Assembly: GCA_004764695.1 (NCBI GenBank)
Contig: SMSO01000014.1
Span: 5,756,029 to 5,820,028, forward strand
Source: Schizochytrium sp. TIO01
Taxonomy: Eukaryota; Sar; Bigyra; Thraustochytrida; Thraustochytriidae
Direction of reading: 5' to 3'
Length of the DNA: 64,000 nucleotides
Part shown: piece after piece, positions 45,751-57,159 of the stretch
Numbering within the stretch: the first letter of the stretch is position 1
How the letters are laid out: each line of letters begins with the position of its first letter
The notes under the pieces: model-generated
Database searches by the model: none
The model's input: the letters and a program-made list of their open reading frames with translations, nothing else
Told to the model about the DNA's origin: nothing
Made by a program: the position numbers and the translations under genes

Positions 45751-46548
45751 TTACATGGCAAGACCTCCATCTACACGGAAAACCTGACCAGTCACATAAG
45801 AGGACTGAGGATTCAAGGTGAGATATTCTACCATGGATGCAACCTCGTCAGTATATCCGAAGCGCCCGAGCGGGATTCGTTCAGAGGTTGATTCTGCGTC
45901 AAGATGCTCAGTCATATCTGTGGCCAAGAATCCAGGTTCCACGAGGTTTACTCTGATCTTTTTTCCAGCAAGCTCCCGGGCCAACGACTTGCTGAATCCA
46001 GCCAGCCCTGCCTTCGATGCACTATACACGGTTTGACCCGCATTGCCCATGGACCCAACAACGCTGCCAATGTTCACAATAGATGGGCCCGGCCAGGCCT
46101 TCTCTGAGCTCCAGGAGGTCGGGTTCTGTGACGCACAGCGCATAAGATCCTTAAGCACAGCTTTGCTAAGCAGCATGGGGCCCAAAAGATTAACTCGAAG
46201 GGTGTCTTCCATGACCTTTTCGCTCGTACGCATAAGTAAACCTTCTTGGAGAGTACCTGCGGCATTCACGAGAACACCAATCTGATATTGCTTGTCAAAG
46301 TTGGCCTTAATTTCGGCCACAGCCTTTGCAATGTGCGAACTGTCGCTCACATCGCAGATAACAGGAAGCACCTTAGCCGTGGAACCCTTCTCTGACGCGA
46401 TGGCCTCAACTTCGCGTGCAGTGGCCTCAAGGCGATCAAGACGCCGCCCTAGCACCGCAACACCAGCAAGCACCTGGCCATGCTCCGCGAGGACCTTCGT
46501 TACAGCACGCCCAAGCCCACTTCCACCTCCGCTGACCACTGCAAGCAT
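45751..46548 (-). CDS. Short-chain dehydrogenase, 3-oxoacyl-ACP reductase/CBR4 type
   Basis: A 265-residue Rossmann enzyme starting at ATG 46548. The open frame runs further to GTG 46692, but the added 48 residues are not SDR-like and lack an ATG. Motifs: nucleotide-binding GGGSGLG (7-13), NAAG (95-98), Asn120, catalytic Ser162, Tyr175 and Lys179 (YSASK), then PG and a C-terminal TGQVFRVDGG typical of FabG-type ketoreductases. It likely reduces a 3-oxoacyl thioester or similar carbonyl with NADPH, in fatty-acid synthesis. A mitochondrial role like CBR4 is possible but no clear targeting peptide is seen. Quinone or other carbonyl substrates are alternatives. Confidence 0.85.
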   Translation of the reverse strand: MLAVVSGGGSGLGRAVTKVLAEHGQVLAGVAVLGRRLDRLEATAREVEAIASEKGSTAKVLPVICDVSDSSHIAKAVAEIKANFDKQYQIGVLVNAAGTLQEGLLMRTSEKVMEDTLRVNLLGPMLLSKAVLKDLMRCASQNPTSWSSEKAWPGPSIVNIGSVVGSMGNAGQTVYSASKAGLAGFSKSLARELAGKKIRVNLVEPGFLATDMTEHLDAESTSERIPLGRFGYTDEVASMVEYLTLNPQSSYVTGQVFRVDGGLAM

Positions 46549-47321
46549 CTTTAATATCACCAATCGCCTTTCTAGTCCGTCCCAAACCTGCCCAAACCCT
46601 CCTAAATCCAGCTTTGATCGTGTTTCTAGCTCTCGACAACACTGTTCCTCCTCTCCACTGCGCTGCTGCAGCTTTGAAACGGGTTCCCCCACATCTCGAA
46701 TCTGTGGTGTTGTTGAGGGAGGCTCCGCAACAGCGGCAGTTAGGTTGACAAAGCTAGGGGCGGAGGCTTATGTGAGCTTAGGGAAAACTCGTGAGAGAAG
46801 GAAACCTTCAAAACCGAGTGATTTATAGGATAATGGTAATTAAAATCGATTGCTCGATTGATCAACGATCGAAACTAAAGAACAGAGTAGGAAAGCTAGC
46901 GAGCGAGCGAGCGAGCACGCGAAGTAGAGCCGCGTAGGCTGCTTAGGGTCGTGGCGGTGTCGCAAGGAGCTTCTGCTTAGCGTGTCTGCACGGTTTTGAC
47001 ACGAAGTAGAGAGAGATTAGGCGAGGAGAACTTGAGAGCTGAGATCAGCTAACTTAACTACTGCAGCCCGACGCTCGAGACGTGCTGTACCAGGATTATC
47101 AGCGTACTGGCTGTGCAAAGCAATTGGGGTGTAAAAAGTCGTGCTCTGTCTTCTTTAGTCTTCTTGGACCTAAAGGGATAACCACAAACCGTGTTGACTT
47201 TGCGCGGCTGCTTGGGATTGGGGGCCACTATCAAAGCTGGGACCTATCCATTATACTCAGATCATTGAAGTTTGCTCAAGCTTGCTAACGCTCCTTCACT
47301 CCAACAAACTTGCAAGCAACA
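46549..47321. other. Divergent promoter region, SDR and ORC4
   Basis: About 770 bp between the head-to-head SDR (minus) and ORC4 (plus) genes, so both promoters should lie here. A short GAGC repeat occurs at about 46897-46915. No coding signal is convincing. Confidence 0.5.
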
Positions 47322-50300
47322 ATGAGCTATAACCCACTCACCCCATCACGTCGTGAAAACTCACGGGACTCCTTTGTGTCGGCAGCAAGTGGAACGAATA
47401 GAAGTGTTTCCAGCAGCAACAAGCACATCAATCGTGTGACCAACAACACTTGTGGGTCACCACTTCTGGCAACACTACGCTCACCACAAACGCAACGCAT
47501 TAGCACAGATACTGGCAAGACGGAAAGAGGTTCTCCTGGTAGCGTACGTTCTACAAAGAAACGGCAAGAACCCTCAACACTGTCATCATCCATACAAGTG
47601 CACAGATCAGCAGCACAACCTCAGAGCCCAGCTAGTTCGGTCTCTTCCGACGGTGACACAAGAAGCTTAAAACGAAAAATCGAGATTGCACAGAGCAGCA
47701 ACACGCTACGACCTAAACACACGCCCATCAATGACCCGGATGATGCTTTCATTGATGATGGCCTAAATACGGTTGATCGAGAGATTTTGTTGAATATGGC
47801 AGAAAGCCAGGAGAGCATTGCTAATCGCGGCCGTGCCTCGAACTCATCATATCGTTCAGCAAAGTCTACATCCCGAAGCAATGTCTTGAACATTCCTGTT
47901 ATCCGCGAGGGGGCAGTTAATGACTCTGTTGACCTTGTGGGTGCTGATGTGATCAATCATACAAGCAATTATTACCAGGATCGCAACAGTGAAGTTAGTC
48001 ATTCTAATGCGGACAGGAATTCTGATATGGACGATGGTGAGCGTGGTTATGATGACAACTTCCAACCTCAAACTCAAGATGATATAATATCTAGCTCAGA
48101 ATCGTCACGTGATGGACAAGAAGTCTTTGTACAGCACCAAACCCATACCAGCTCAGACGCTCTAAAGAGCGATAGAGGCCTTTCTAATCAATCGGAAAAC
48201 GAATATGCACCTGCAGAGGTGAGACTTAAGAATCCGGCACAGCACATGGAATCTTCAACGTCTTCTTCGTTTCTGACTTCATCAACGGGATTTGAAAAAA
48301 AGCAACCTTCTCAAACTGCCGAAGTAAAAAAGCTTACATCAGAAGCAGAAGACCGCAAGCCACCAAGACTTCCTTTGCAAGGGTCTGTCTCAAGTGAAAT
48401 AACCAAAGAAAGATCAGATAACACTTCCAAAGTGCACGAAAATCAAAATACATCAAGGGAATCCGACATGGAGGTTGACTCAAGCTCGGCCGTGCCTTTG
48501 CCAGCAGTTGTAGATGACAAAATGAGCACAATCGAACCAAACATTATGCAACAGTACAAGAGCTTTGCTTCAATCGATACTAAGGAGGAATTGGAAAGAG
48601 ACAGCAAAGTTGGTTCGTTGCCTTTCTCATCTGATGGTGTTTCTTCTCCTGCGGAATCAAATGAAAACAAGTCTGCTGGTATGAGAGCAAACGCTCTTCC
48701 ACTCTCAACCTCTTCGGAGCAGGGCCAAAAAGGAGAGACTGACGAGCAGATGGATAATTCTTCATGCCAGGATGAGGGTATGTCTGATGAAGATGGACTG
48801 CAGATGATTACTCAAGCTTCTCCACGCTCAGTATCGGCAAATGAGGCAGGTAGATTCCGAGAAGCGCTTAGGTCAGAGGACAGGAGCGAATACGTAACAA
48901 TGCCAACACAAGCTCAGGAGGTACCTTCGCCAGAATGTAGAAGTGCAGATGAGCAACTGCACCAAGTCTCGATGCAGCAACTTGAGGAAAAAAATCAACT
49001 CAGGAACAGGAGCAACAGGAACAAGATCAATCTGAAAACTCTGGAAAACAGCAGCACCAGCTTGCACAAAACAAAAAAGAGCAAGAGCACCCAGAACCAA
49101 CTAAAGAAAATCAACAACAGTATAAGGAGGCACAAGAAGAGCAGCAGACTACGACGAAAACTGAAGAAGAGCAGCATCCTGAAGAGTCAGAAAAGATCGC
49201 TGAAAAATATCAAAAACCTGAAGAGACCAAGAAGATTTCTGAAGAAGAGCAGCAGCCTGTGAAAACTGAAAAGGCTGCTGAAGAAGAGCAGCAGCCTGAA
49301 GAGTCAGAAAAGATCGCTGAAGAAGATCAAAAACCTGAAGAGTCAGAAAAGATCGCTGAAGAAGAGCAGCAGCCTGTGAAAACTGAAAAGGCTGCTGAAG
49401 AAGAGCAGCAGGCCATGGAAACTGATGTTGTGGAGCAGCATCCTGAAGAGTCTGAAAAGATCGCTGAAGAAGCGCAGCATCCTGAAGAGTCTGAAAAAAC
49501 TGCTGAAGAAGAGCGACAACCTGAAGAAACCAAGAAGAATGTTTCCGAAGAAAAGCAGCAGCCTGTGAAAACTGACAATTCTGTTGAAGAAGAGCAGCAA
49601 CCCATGGAAACTGATAAGGCTATTGAAGAAGACCAGCATCCTGAAGAGTCAGAAAAGATCGCTGAAGAAGCGCAGCATCCTGAAGAGTCTGAAAAAATTG
49701 CTGAAGAAGAGCGACAACCTGAAGAAACCAAGAAGAATGTTTCTGAAGAAAAGCAGCAGCCTGTGATAACTGACAAGTCTGTTGAAGAAGAGCAGCAACC
49801 CATGGAAACTGATATGGCTGTTGAAGAAGCACAGCATCCTGAGGAGTCTGAAAAAAATGATGAAGAAGAGCAACAACCTGAAGAAACCAAGATGAATGTT
49901 TCTGAAGAAAAGCAGCAGCCTGTGCAAACTGCCAAGTATGTTGTGGAAAAGCAGCAGGCCATGGAAACTGATAAGTCTGTTGTAGAAGAGCAGCACCCTG
50001 AAGAGACCAAGAAGATTTCTGAAGAAGAGCAGCAGCCTGTGAAAGTTGATAAGGCGATTGAAGAAGACCAGCAGCCTGAAGAGTCTGAAAACATCGCTGA
50101 AGAAGATCAAAAACTTGAAGAGACCAAGAAGATTTCTGAAGAAGAGCAGCAGCCCATGGAAGCTGACAAAGCCGTTGAAGAAGAGCAGCGACCTGAAGAG
50201 AGCAGCAAGGCTGTTGAAGAACAGAAAAAGGTTAATGAAACTGAAGAAGAAGAGCAGGTCAAGGAAACTAAGAAGATCGTTGAAGAAGAGCAGCAACCTG

Positions 50301-52483
50301 AGGATATCGAGGAAGTACAGCAGCAGCGAACTGATGAGAAAGATCAAGAAGGACAACCACAAAACATTGAAAAAATGCAGATGCGACCAGAGATGGAAAA
50401 GAAAGAGCAACCCGAAGCAAATATTCAAATGGACGATGATACTAAATCATTAGCCAATGAACCGAGCTCCAGTGATGTTAATGATGGCACACTCGGTGAA
50501 ATGCCGTCAGATATTCCCGTGATCTTGAAGTCTACTGACACCAAGATGAATTCAATACATTCCGTGGAAGTGATGTCAACATCTAACACTAGAAGTGCGA
50601 TTGTATCTACCCCCTCATCATCAGCTTCTCAGGAGGAGAATCCTGCGCCTCAGAGCAAGGTACTGCTTACTGGTCGCCCTCGTAAGCGTTGCTTGAGTAC
50701 GGATGATTTATCCGCATTACAAACTAGCAACGAGCAGACTTCTGAAGATATTCACCAAGAACCTAAGAAAAGACCAAAACTTTCTTCAGAAAACAGCAGC
50801 AACAATGAAAACCAAGACAGCGTCAATGCCAAATGCCTTCTCCCATCAATATCTCAGAGTGACGACGATATGGACATTGAAGACGAAACAGTTCTCCCTA
50901 CCAATGAGAATAAAACTCAAAAACCTCGGAAAAGCCTGCAGGAAGTTTTGTCCAGCAACGTTGGTTTGACCCCAGCTCCATTGCACAGTCGCTCCCGTGA
51001 ACCTCTTCAGGATGTGTCAGCTACAGTCAGACGACCAAGCGTACAACCAGGCAGTGGTCCGTTGGCCGAGGGAAGTTCAAGCACGGTCAGTTCTCATCAC
51101 CGGTTGCCCAAATCTACGAAAGAAACCGACCAACGACAGCAATCCCAAATAGTTCGGGCTGCAAGCTCTGAAGCTGACCGTGAGGTTGTATTTTGGGAGC
51201 GTATGGCCATTCTCAAGGAGAGAACTCAAGATGATTTTTGTGATGGTCTTCAAGGCTTTGGCCTCGAGACTGAGCAGCAGGAACTACGCTCGCTTGTTCA
51301 GGCCGCGGTCGAGAATGGCGAGAGTAGCTCACTTGTAATTATGGGCCAGCAAGGCGCTGGTAAAAGTTTTCTGGTAGACAAAGTACTGCGAGACGTCTCT
51401 TCTGAAGGCCATACATTTCTTCGAGTTTCCTTAGACGGCAACCTACAAGTGGATGATCTGAGTGCACTCAAAGAAATAACTCGCCAACTGTGCCTTGGTG
51501 GCGCACGAGCCCAGTGGAAGCGAGGCACCTTTTCACAGCATCTGCGCTTCCTTTTGTCTGTACTGTTTGAAGGAGCTCACAGCGGTCAACGTGGTGTTCC
51601 TCTTATTTTTGTACTGGAGCATTTTGAAGCTTTTGCACAACGTCGAAAGCAAACATTGTTGTATAATCTTCTTGATCTTACTCAGTCTAGAGATGCACGC
51701 ATAGTGCTGATTGGTTGCACTCATCGGATTGATGTTGTGGAGCAAATGGAAAAGCGCATCAAATCTCGTTTTGATAACCGTCAGATGTTCCTTGGCTGTC
51801 CAAGTTTTGACGTTGTCCAAAAGATTTTGCTTGAGCGTCTCATGCTGCCAGGTCCAAAGCACGCGAATTGGAACAATAAGATCCAAAAGCTGCTAGGTAA
51901 CGGGAGTGACGAACCCTCACGCGGGGCAATTGAGCTGATGCGCCTAGCTCAGCTTGGTTTTAGTACTGGTTGGTTCCTGCGGCTTGCTGACATTGCTTTG
52001 TCTCGCCTGCGTATGCGTCACCGTCGTGGAACTAGGCATTTGGACGAGTTTGTTGTCTCAGATCTACGAGATGCTGCTAATGCTTTGCAGACTGATGTTC
52101 GTGAGAATATCGTTTTTAGCCTTTCGACCATGGAAATTCTGCTTTTAGCGTCGGTTATCCATATGGAGAAGCTACAAGAACGCCGTGCGTTTAACTTTGA
52201 GCTAACCTATGCACAAGCCTCAAAGTACTATTGTCTCGAGGACAATCACGAGCGTCCACTCTCTCGCGCGGTTGCACGCAAATCCTTTGAGCACCTTGTA
52301 GAACTAGGTATTTTCTGCCCAGCCCAAGAAGTTGGTGCTGGCCAGGGTCGAGTTGCAGGCCCGGCCCACCGTCTTCATCGGCTAATGATAGACCCCGAAA
52401 ACTTCTTGGATAGCCTACGCGAAAACAAAATCAAGTGCCAGTCGCTGCTCCAGCAGTGGGCCTTGTCAATGTGTACAACATAG
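47322..52483 (+). CDS. ORC4: ORC4, origin recognition complex subunit 4, with giant N-terminal extension (one frameshift)
   Basis: The C-terminal about 430 residues are ORC4: Walker A GQQGAGKS (about nt 51344), the ALKEITRQLCL block, PLIFVLEHFEAFAQ at Walker B, QTLLYNLLDLTQS, and KRIKSRFDNRQ carrying the arginine-finger region that contacts ORC1 ATP. A winged-helix segment follows, ending at TAG 52483. ORC4 helps load MCM at replication origins. Upstream, about 1,200 residues are disordered: Ser/Asn/Asp/Gln-rich, then a 13-residue acidic repeat array, then a Ser/Pro linker. The start is ATG 47322 (the TTG at 47310 is not needed). The frame changes at an A7 run (48988-48994): one more A would join the two frames into about 1,720 residues. 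Typical ORC4 is about 430 residues. In Walker B the usual DE is replaced by EH. Confidence 0.88.
49161..50300 (+). repeat. 13-residue (39-bp) coding repeat array in ORC4, 198-bp higher-order period
   Basis: About 29 degenerate units of the pattern QQPEESEKIAEEE, with variants such as QQPMETDKAVEEE and a 14-residue form ending NVSEEK. Five units form a higher-order block: the sequence at 49441 recurs at 49639, 198 bp later, nearly identical. The array is rich in Glu and Gln and would be a long acidic disordered or single-helix segment. Antisense frames across it are meaningless. Confidence 0.9.
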
Positions 52484-52877
52484 GCACCAAGACTTGACTC
52501 CTTACTACCATAGACTCAAAATTTCCCTAATATGAAATCAAAGATCTTTTGTATCAAGCAACTTCATTTTAGCTTTATCCGCAACATATAGACGAGGTTT
52601 TGGTATCTTTTGTTTCTACTTTCCAAGCTTATTTGAGGGCTTAGTACATCAAAAGGTAGCAATCTTAAAAATGACTTTCAAGTTGTATATAATTTTGATC
52701 AAGTATGTATGTATAGTTTTCTAATGGAGGCACCAGAATCAGCTATTTGTAAAAGGGTGTACGCAAAACGAATAGATGATCCATCTTCATGCACGTTTTG
52801 GGAGTTTAAACAAAAATTTGCACAATTGAGTTCTGATTGATTCCGAAGGTGAGGTGACTGGCAGCAAAGCCGCCACA
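52484..52877. other. Convergent spacer between ORC4 and MEKHLA genes
   Basis: About 390 bp of AT-rich sequence between the ends of ORC4 (plus) and the MEKHLA gene (minus). No gene or RNA is recognised. Confidence 0.5.
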
Positions 52878-53408
52878 TCATTCAACATACTCGATGTTCG
52901 TATTGAAGAATGCGGCTTGGCCACACGTTTTCTCGCTATCATCCTCAAGAACATTCCATACGTGAGCATCCTTAATCCGAAACTTGCGACCAGACGCGCT
53001 AGTGCGGATCCCAGAGTAGTCCGTAACAAAGCCATCACGGGCCACACGGTCGAGGAATTCTTGTCGCTCAGCGCGCTCCATCGGACCCGCCGTAAGGCGA
53101 CCTGGCATGGTGGTGAGCTGTTCATAGTTAACCTCAAAGAGCTTTTGCGCGCCTAGGTTACCGTAGTTAAGGATAGGGTCTTCTTGGAAACCAACCGAGA
53201 GGAGTGCAATGGATTCATCATTGTGCATTTTAAGCCAATCCTTTGCGGGATCCTCCGTCAGTTTGCGACCTGTCAGCCGTTCAAAGGACTTTAGAATGCG
53301 CACTACATGTTGTTGCATTTCCACAGAATCCTCAACACGTGGAGAAGGGCCCATGAAATTCGGTTTGTAGACCGAGAAAACAGCTCGGCCTAGTCCTGAG
53401 GAAGCCAT
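52878..53408 (-). CDS. MEKHLA-domain protein
   Basis: A 176-residue ORF from ATG 53408 (the frame extends to a GTG at 53438 without need). Nearly the whole protein is a MEKHLA domain, a PAS-related fold: FERLTGRKL, DPILNYGNLGAQKLFEVNYEQLTTMPGR, then ERQEFLDRVARDGFVTDYSGIRTSASGRKFRIKDAHVWNV. Plants carry this domain at the end of HD-ZIP III factors; bacteria and algae have stand-alone versions like this one. A sensory or ligand-binding role is inferred from the PAS likeness; the ligand is unknown. It is transcribed divergently from ARL2. Confidence 0.85.
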   Translation of the reverse strand: MASSGLGRAVFSVYKPNFMGPSPRVEDSVEMQQHVVRILKSFERLTGRKLTEDPAKDWLKMHNDESIALLSVGFQEDPILNYGNLGAQKLFEVNYEQLTTMPGRLTAGPMERAERQEFLDRVARDGFVTDYSGIRTSASGRKFRIKDAHVWNVLEDDSEKTCGQAAFFNTNIEYVE

Positions 53409-54028
53409 CACAACTAGTTCAAGTTTTATTCTAACCACAAGTGCCTCCTACAAAGTGAAATTCGTGTAGGATTCTTGCGATAGCACGGCCTAGAGGTTCT
53501 CTTGAACTTTCAGGAGAAAATTTGCTTAAAGTCAGGCCAAGCGGCCCTATAAAAGCGTATTGCTTCACCGCGGCCAAGATTGCAATGTTTGCTCTGCCAG
53601 AGGAGTGACAATTTGCTCAGTTTGTCACTCTATTCTTTATGAACGAATTGAAGAATAGAAGTCTGATAGAATGTGCTATATAAAAGTTTAAGAAGCGAAG
53701 AAACAAAAGGGCCGCAGAAGAAAAGAGAAGCATAAAGCCTCAACAGTAGCCCAACAGCAAAACTCAATCGAACGAACAACTGCCCGAGCGCGAAACCGCG
53801 TCGTCCACGTAACTACGTGGCCGTGGTGTTTATATCAAGAGAACCGCGTGAGACGGAAGGCTTTTAGATCGCACCGTGCCGAGAAGAGAAACCTATCAGC
53901 TTTGCTTTTTTCGACGGTTTGGTAGTGAGGGCCAGACTTGGCCAAAACCGGTTGGGCATCCAAGGGAGCTTGCACAAGTGCCAGGCAACGTGAAGGCTGA
54001 AGATAGGTGAAAGCATAAGCCTGGCAAA
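53409..54028. promoter_or_regulatory. Bidirectional promoter region, MEKHLA gene and ARL2
   Basis: 620 bp between head-to-head genes. It contains TATA-like CTATAAAAG (53548-53556) and TATATAAAAG (53677-53686), both in plus orientation. A 9-bp perfect dyad, GAGTGACAA (53603-53611) and TTGTCACTC (53622-53630) with a 10-nt spacer, lies between them and could bind a dimeric regulator. No binding protein can be named. Confidence 0.4.
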
Positions 54029-54589
54029 ATGGGCTTGCTCACAATCTTGAAGAAGCAAAAGCTGAAGGAGAAGCAGATGCGCATCCTGATGCTCGGCCTG
54101 GACAATGCCGGTAAGACAACAATTCTAAAGAAATTCAACGGAGAAGACATTGACACAATCAGCCCAACTCTCGGATTCAATATCAAAACTCTCGAGCACC
54201 GGGGCTATCAGCTCAATGTATGGGATGTTGGCGGTCAGACAACAATTCGATCTTATTGGCGGAACTATTTTGAAGAGACGGATGGACTTATTTGGGTAGT
54301 TGATTGTGCGGACCGAGAGCGATTGGCTACTTGCCGCGATGAGTTGCATAATTTGCTTCAGCAAGAGAAACTTGCAGGGGCATCAGTTTTAGTGTTCGCG
54401 AACAAGCAGGACTTAGCTGGTGCACTCTCGAGTGAGCAAATTGCAGAAGTTCTTGAGCTTGGATCTCCTATCTTTAAAAACAGGCACTGGCAGATTCATC
54501 CGTGCAGTGCTGTGACCGGCGAGGGCCTGGTTGATGGTGTTGACTGGATTGTAGAAGATATTGCTTCTCGAATCTACCTCATGGACTAA
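54029..54589 (+). CDS. ARL2: ARL2, Arf-like small GTPase
   Basis: 186 residues from ATG 54029, the usual ARL2 length (184). It has the [20 protein letters not shown] start typical of ARL2, P-loop GLDNAGKT (23-30), switch I with TLGFNIKTL, switch II WDVGGQ (65-70) and NKQD (125-128). In other eukaryotes ARL2 works with tubulin cofactors D and E in tubulin dimer assembly and releases lipidated cargo from PDE6-delta-type carriers. Gly2 is present, although ARL2 is generally not myristoylated. It is single-exon and complete; no odd residues are seen. Confidence 0.95.
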   Translation: MGLLTILKKQKLKEKQMRILMLGLDNAGKTTILKKFNGEDIDTISPTLGFNIKTLEHRGYQLNVWDVGGQTTIRSYWRNYFEETDGLIWVVDCADRERLATCRDELHNLLQQEKLAGASVLVFANKQDLAGALSSEQIAEVLELGSPIFKNRHWQIHPCSAVTGEGLVDGVDWIVEDIASRIYLMD

Positions 54590-55024
54590 ACTATATAGAA
54601 GTTGTGTGCCTTCGCATCACTTTCTCTACAAAAGCGGATTCGATTTCTAAAATAAAATAGTCCTGCTTGCCCAAATTATTCATGTGTCAAAAGTACCGGG
54701 TCGTTTCTCTGTTTCGTTCATTTTTCAGATCATTTGGTAGACCTCTTCTTAGCTTGTTATTCTCTTTTTAAAACACGACAACGATAAATTATACAAAATA
54801 AAGAGATAAATACCCTTCAATCAGCTTCTAAATACATCCATCAACCCAGATTTTTCAAGTATAAAAGAACACAGTATGCCTTTTCAGATCTTTCATGCAC
54901 TTCCATTGGCTATGTCACTAAAAAGGACACGACTGAGAATTAAGACTTGTATGACATCGTATAAACGGTAGATGAAGGATAGATAAAGGAAAAAGGGGGA
55001 AAGGAAGAAAAGAGGAAAAAAGAA

Positions 55025-55048
55025 TGCGGTCTCCGCGGATCGAACGCA

Positions 55049-55081
<33 letters not shown>

Positions 55082-55097
55082 CCTGAGCTAAGACCGC
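55025..55097 (-). tRNA. tRNA-Phe(GAA), copy 1
   Basis: Full cloverleaf on the minus strand: 7-bp acceptor GCGGTCT/AGACCGC, D stem GCTC/GAGC, anticodon stem TCAGA/TCTGA with loop CTGAAGA (anticodon GAA), 5-bp T stem with one G-U, T loop TTCGATC, discriminator A73. No intron and no encoded CCA. A T-run follows the 3' end as Pol III terminator. The A and B box promoters are internal. All nine copies share this 73-nt body exactly. Confidence 0.97.
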
Positions 55098-55656
55098 TTT
55101 TCAATTGTTGAGAGTGGTTGAGCCTAGTTACATATATTCACTCATTAATTGTAATTGTATATTTTTTTAATTTAATATAAACAAATTAAAGAATATAGGA
55201 GACGCTGATGCTTCGCAGAATTCAAATGAGCGCTACCACGAAGATGACAAAGGCAGAAAGAGATTCATTTCATACTCTATATACTTGCTTCCTAACATCC
55301 ATGTTTAAAGTATGTGTGATTAAGTCTATCACTGACTCTATCTATAGCCTAGATTCATCTCTTTTCTTAGTTTCTTCTTGTTTTGAACTGAATGTCATTT
55401 TTGTACTCTTTTACCAGGAATAGGGAAAAAAATAAAGCTCACTATGGCTCACTGATGTAGGTACGTAGAGCTTGATGATATAAAGTTTGCTATAATAGAA
55501 TAATCACCTTGGAAATTTAATCAAATAAGTATGCTTCTAGAACTGTATCCATGAAGACCATCCAAGGAATTAATATAAAAAGTGACTTCTAATTTTTGTA
55601 TTCCTATCTTCCTATCTTAGAAGGGTATTTTAAATTTTAAGAAAAAGAAAAAGGAA

Positions 55657-55680
55657 TGCGGTCTCCGCGGATCGAACGCA

Positions 55681-55713
<33 letters not shown>

Positions 55714-55729
55714 CCTGAGCTAAGACCGC
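55657..55729 (-). tRNA. tRNA-Phe(GAA), copy 2
   Basis: Body identical to copy 1, A73, 3' T5 run (A5 on plus at about 55648-55652). Its 5' flank resembles that of copies 1, 4 and 5. Confidence 0.97.
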
Positions 55730-56067
55730 TTTCTATTTGTTGAAACCCAGAGTGGGATGGTTATTTATAAAGCGTTTCTCCTGTTTAATAGCAGAGACTT
55801 TCGATTCAAACAAAAAGTGATACCTTGCTAATTTAACTTTGATTTGGGAGTGGTTTTTGTAATAGCATTACAAAGATATATATAGACCAGGGCTGGAGGA
55901 AAAGCCAGTAATCCACAGAATCTTGTGTAATTATCCTTCATTGTGACTGACAGTCGCAAAGGGGCATTTGACCTCATACCAAAAGGAAATGGAAGGGAGG
56001 GCCGGGGAAATAATTTATTTTTAAAAAAAAAATGTATCTTGCAGATGAAAAGAAAAGAAAAAGGTAA

Positions 56068-56091
56068 TGCGGTCTCCGCGGATCGAACGCA

Positions 56092-56124
<33 letters not shown>

Positions 56125-56140
56125 CCTGAGCTAAGACCGC
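56068..56140 (-). tRNA. tRNA-Phe(GAA), copy 3
   Basis: Body identical to copy 1, A73, T5 terminator 3' of the gene. It is only 95 bp from copy 4; the 5' flank is partly diverged from copies 1, 2, 4 and 5. Confidence 0.97.
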
Positions 56141-56235
56141 ATATTACATGTTACTCAAAAGTTCACATGAACATATATATTTACTGTATGGATAATATCG
56201 CCAACAATTATGAAAATAGAGTAGGAAAAAGGAAT

Positions 56236-56259
56236 TGCGGTCTCCGCGGATCGAACGCA

Positions 56260-56292
<33 letters not shown>

Positions 56293-56308
56293 CCTGAGCT
56301 AAGACCGC
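56236..56308 (-). tRNA. tRNA-Phe(GAA), copy 4
   Basis: Body identical to copy 1, A73, T5 terminator. The first bases of its 5' flank match copy 1 (GCTTTTCAATTG on the plus strand). Confidence 0.97.
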
Positions 56309-57102
56309 TTTTCAATTGATATTGGGGAAGGGTGCTTGGTCACTCATGATGACTCCGTGCAAATGCAGAAGAGTAATTTGGAATGCGGAATGCAATTTAC
56401 TAGGCTTACCCACCACAACTTGAATAACAAACAATAGTTTAGACTGAAGGTAAGAACATTTCGAGAGCTGATGCGACGCAGTACTGGGTATATATGCACA
56501 AATGTGTTAAGCGCTTTCTATGTAGCTCTTCTTCTTTTTTTTAGTTGCGAATATGGTAAATTTGAGATAGGAAAAGACGACATAGGAGATCCCCCTTTCT
56601 GCAATCTAGTTCGAACCCTCAGTTTCAAACAGAGGTGGCATTCTGTTTTGTTTTCATTATTGCTGAGAATACTGTGGAGATTCATTTAGTGTTTTTACGC
56701 ATAAACATACATTCTGAACTTCTCTTCGCCATGAGTTGAGAGAAAGAAATTGGTGTCTATGTTCAAATGTACAGTACTTATAGGTATAAACATATTTACA
56801 AAGGGTAAACAATTATAAACACTATACTATTAAATTCTGCCGAAGTAAGCTTGTTGTTCACTTGTTTATGCTGAGGGATAATCAAAGTTGAAAAGTAGCA
56901 AAACTGTCTTGAGGAAGGGCATCGGAACTAATTTTAAAAAATAAATTAAAACTACAGCTTTTTACCCCAAGTGTAGAATATAAGTACTGAAGTAATACCA
57001 GCATCTATGACCCAGCAACTCAGCAAAAGCAGGATAAAGCTGCACATTGAAGCCATCCTTACATAGTATTTCCTGCTCAAAGGTTAAAGATTAAAAAGGA
57101 AT

Positions 57103-57126
57103 TGCGGTCTCCGCGGATCGAACGCA

Positions 57127-57159
<33 letters not shown>

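Noticed and set aside
47310-49262. A separate 650-residue gene upstream of ORC4
   Set aside because: Its last about 80 residues are the Glu/Gln repeat read in the wrong frame; a one-base change at A7 joins it with ORC4.
49327-50428. Long minus ORFs (up to 259 codons) across the ORC4 repeat
   Set aside because: They are antisense readings of the repeat array and show only its periodicity (Ser/Cys- or Leu/Phe-rich).
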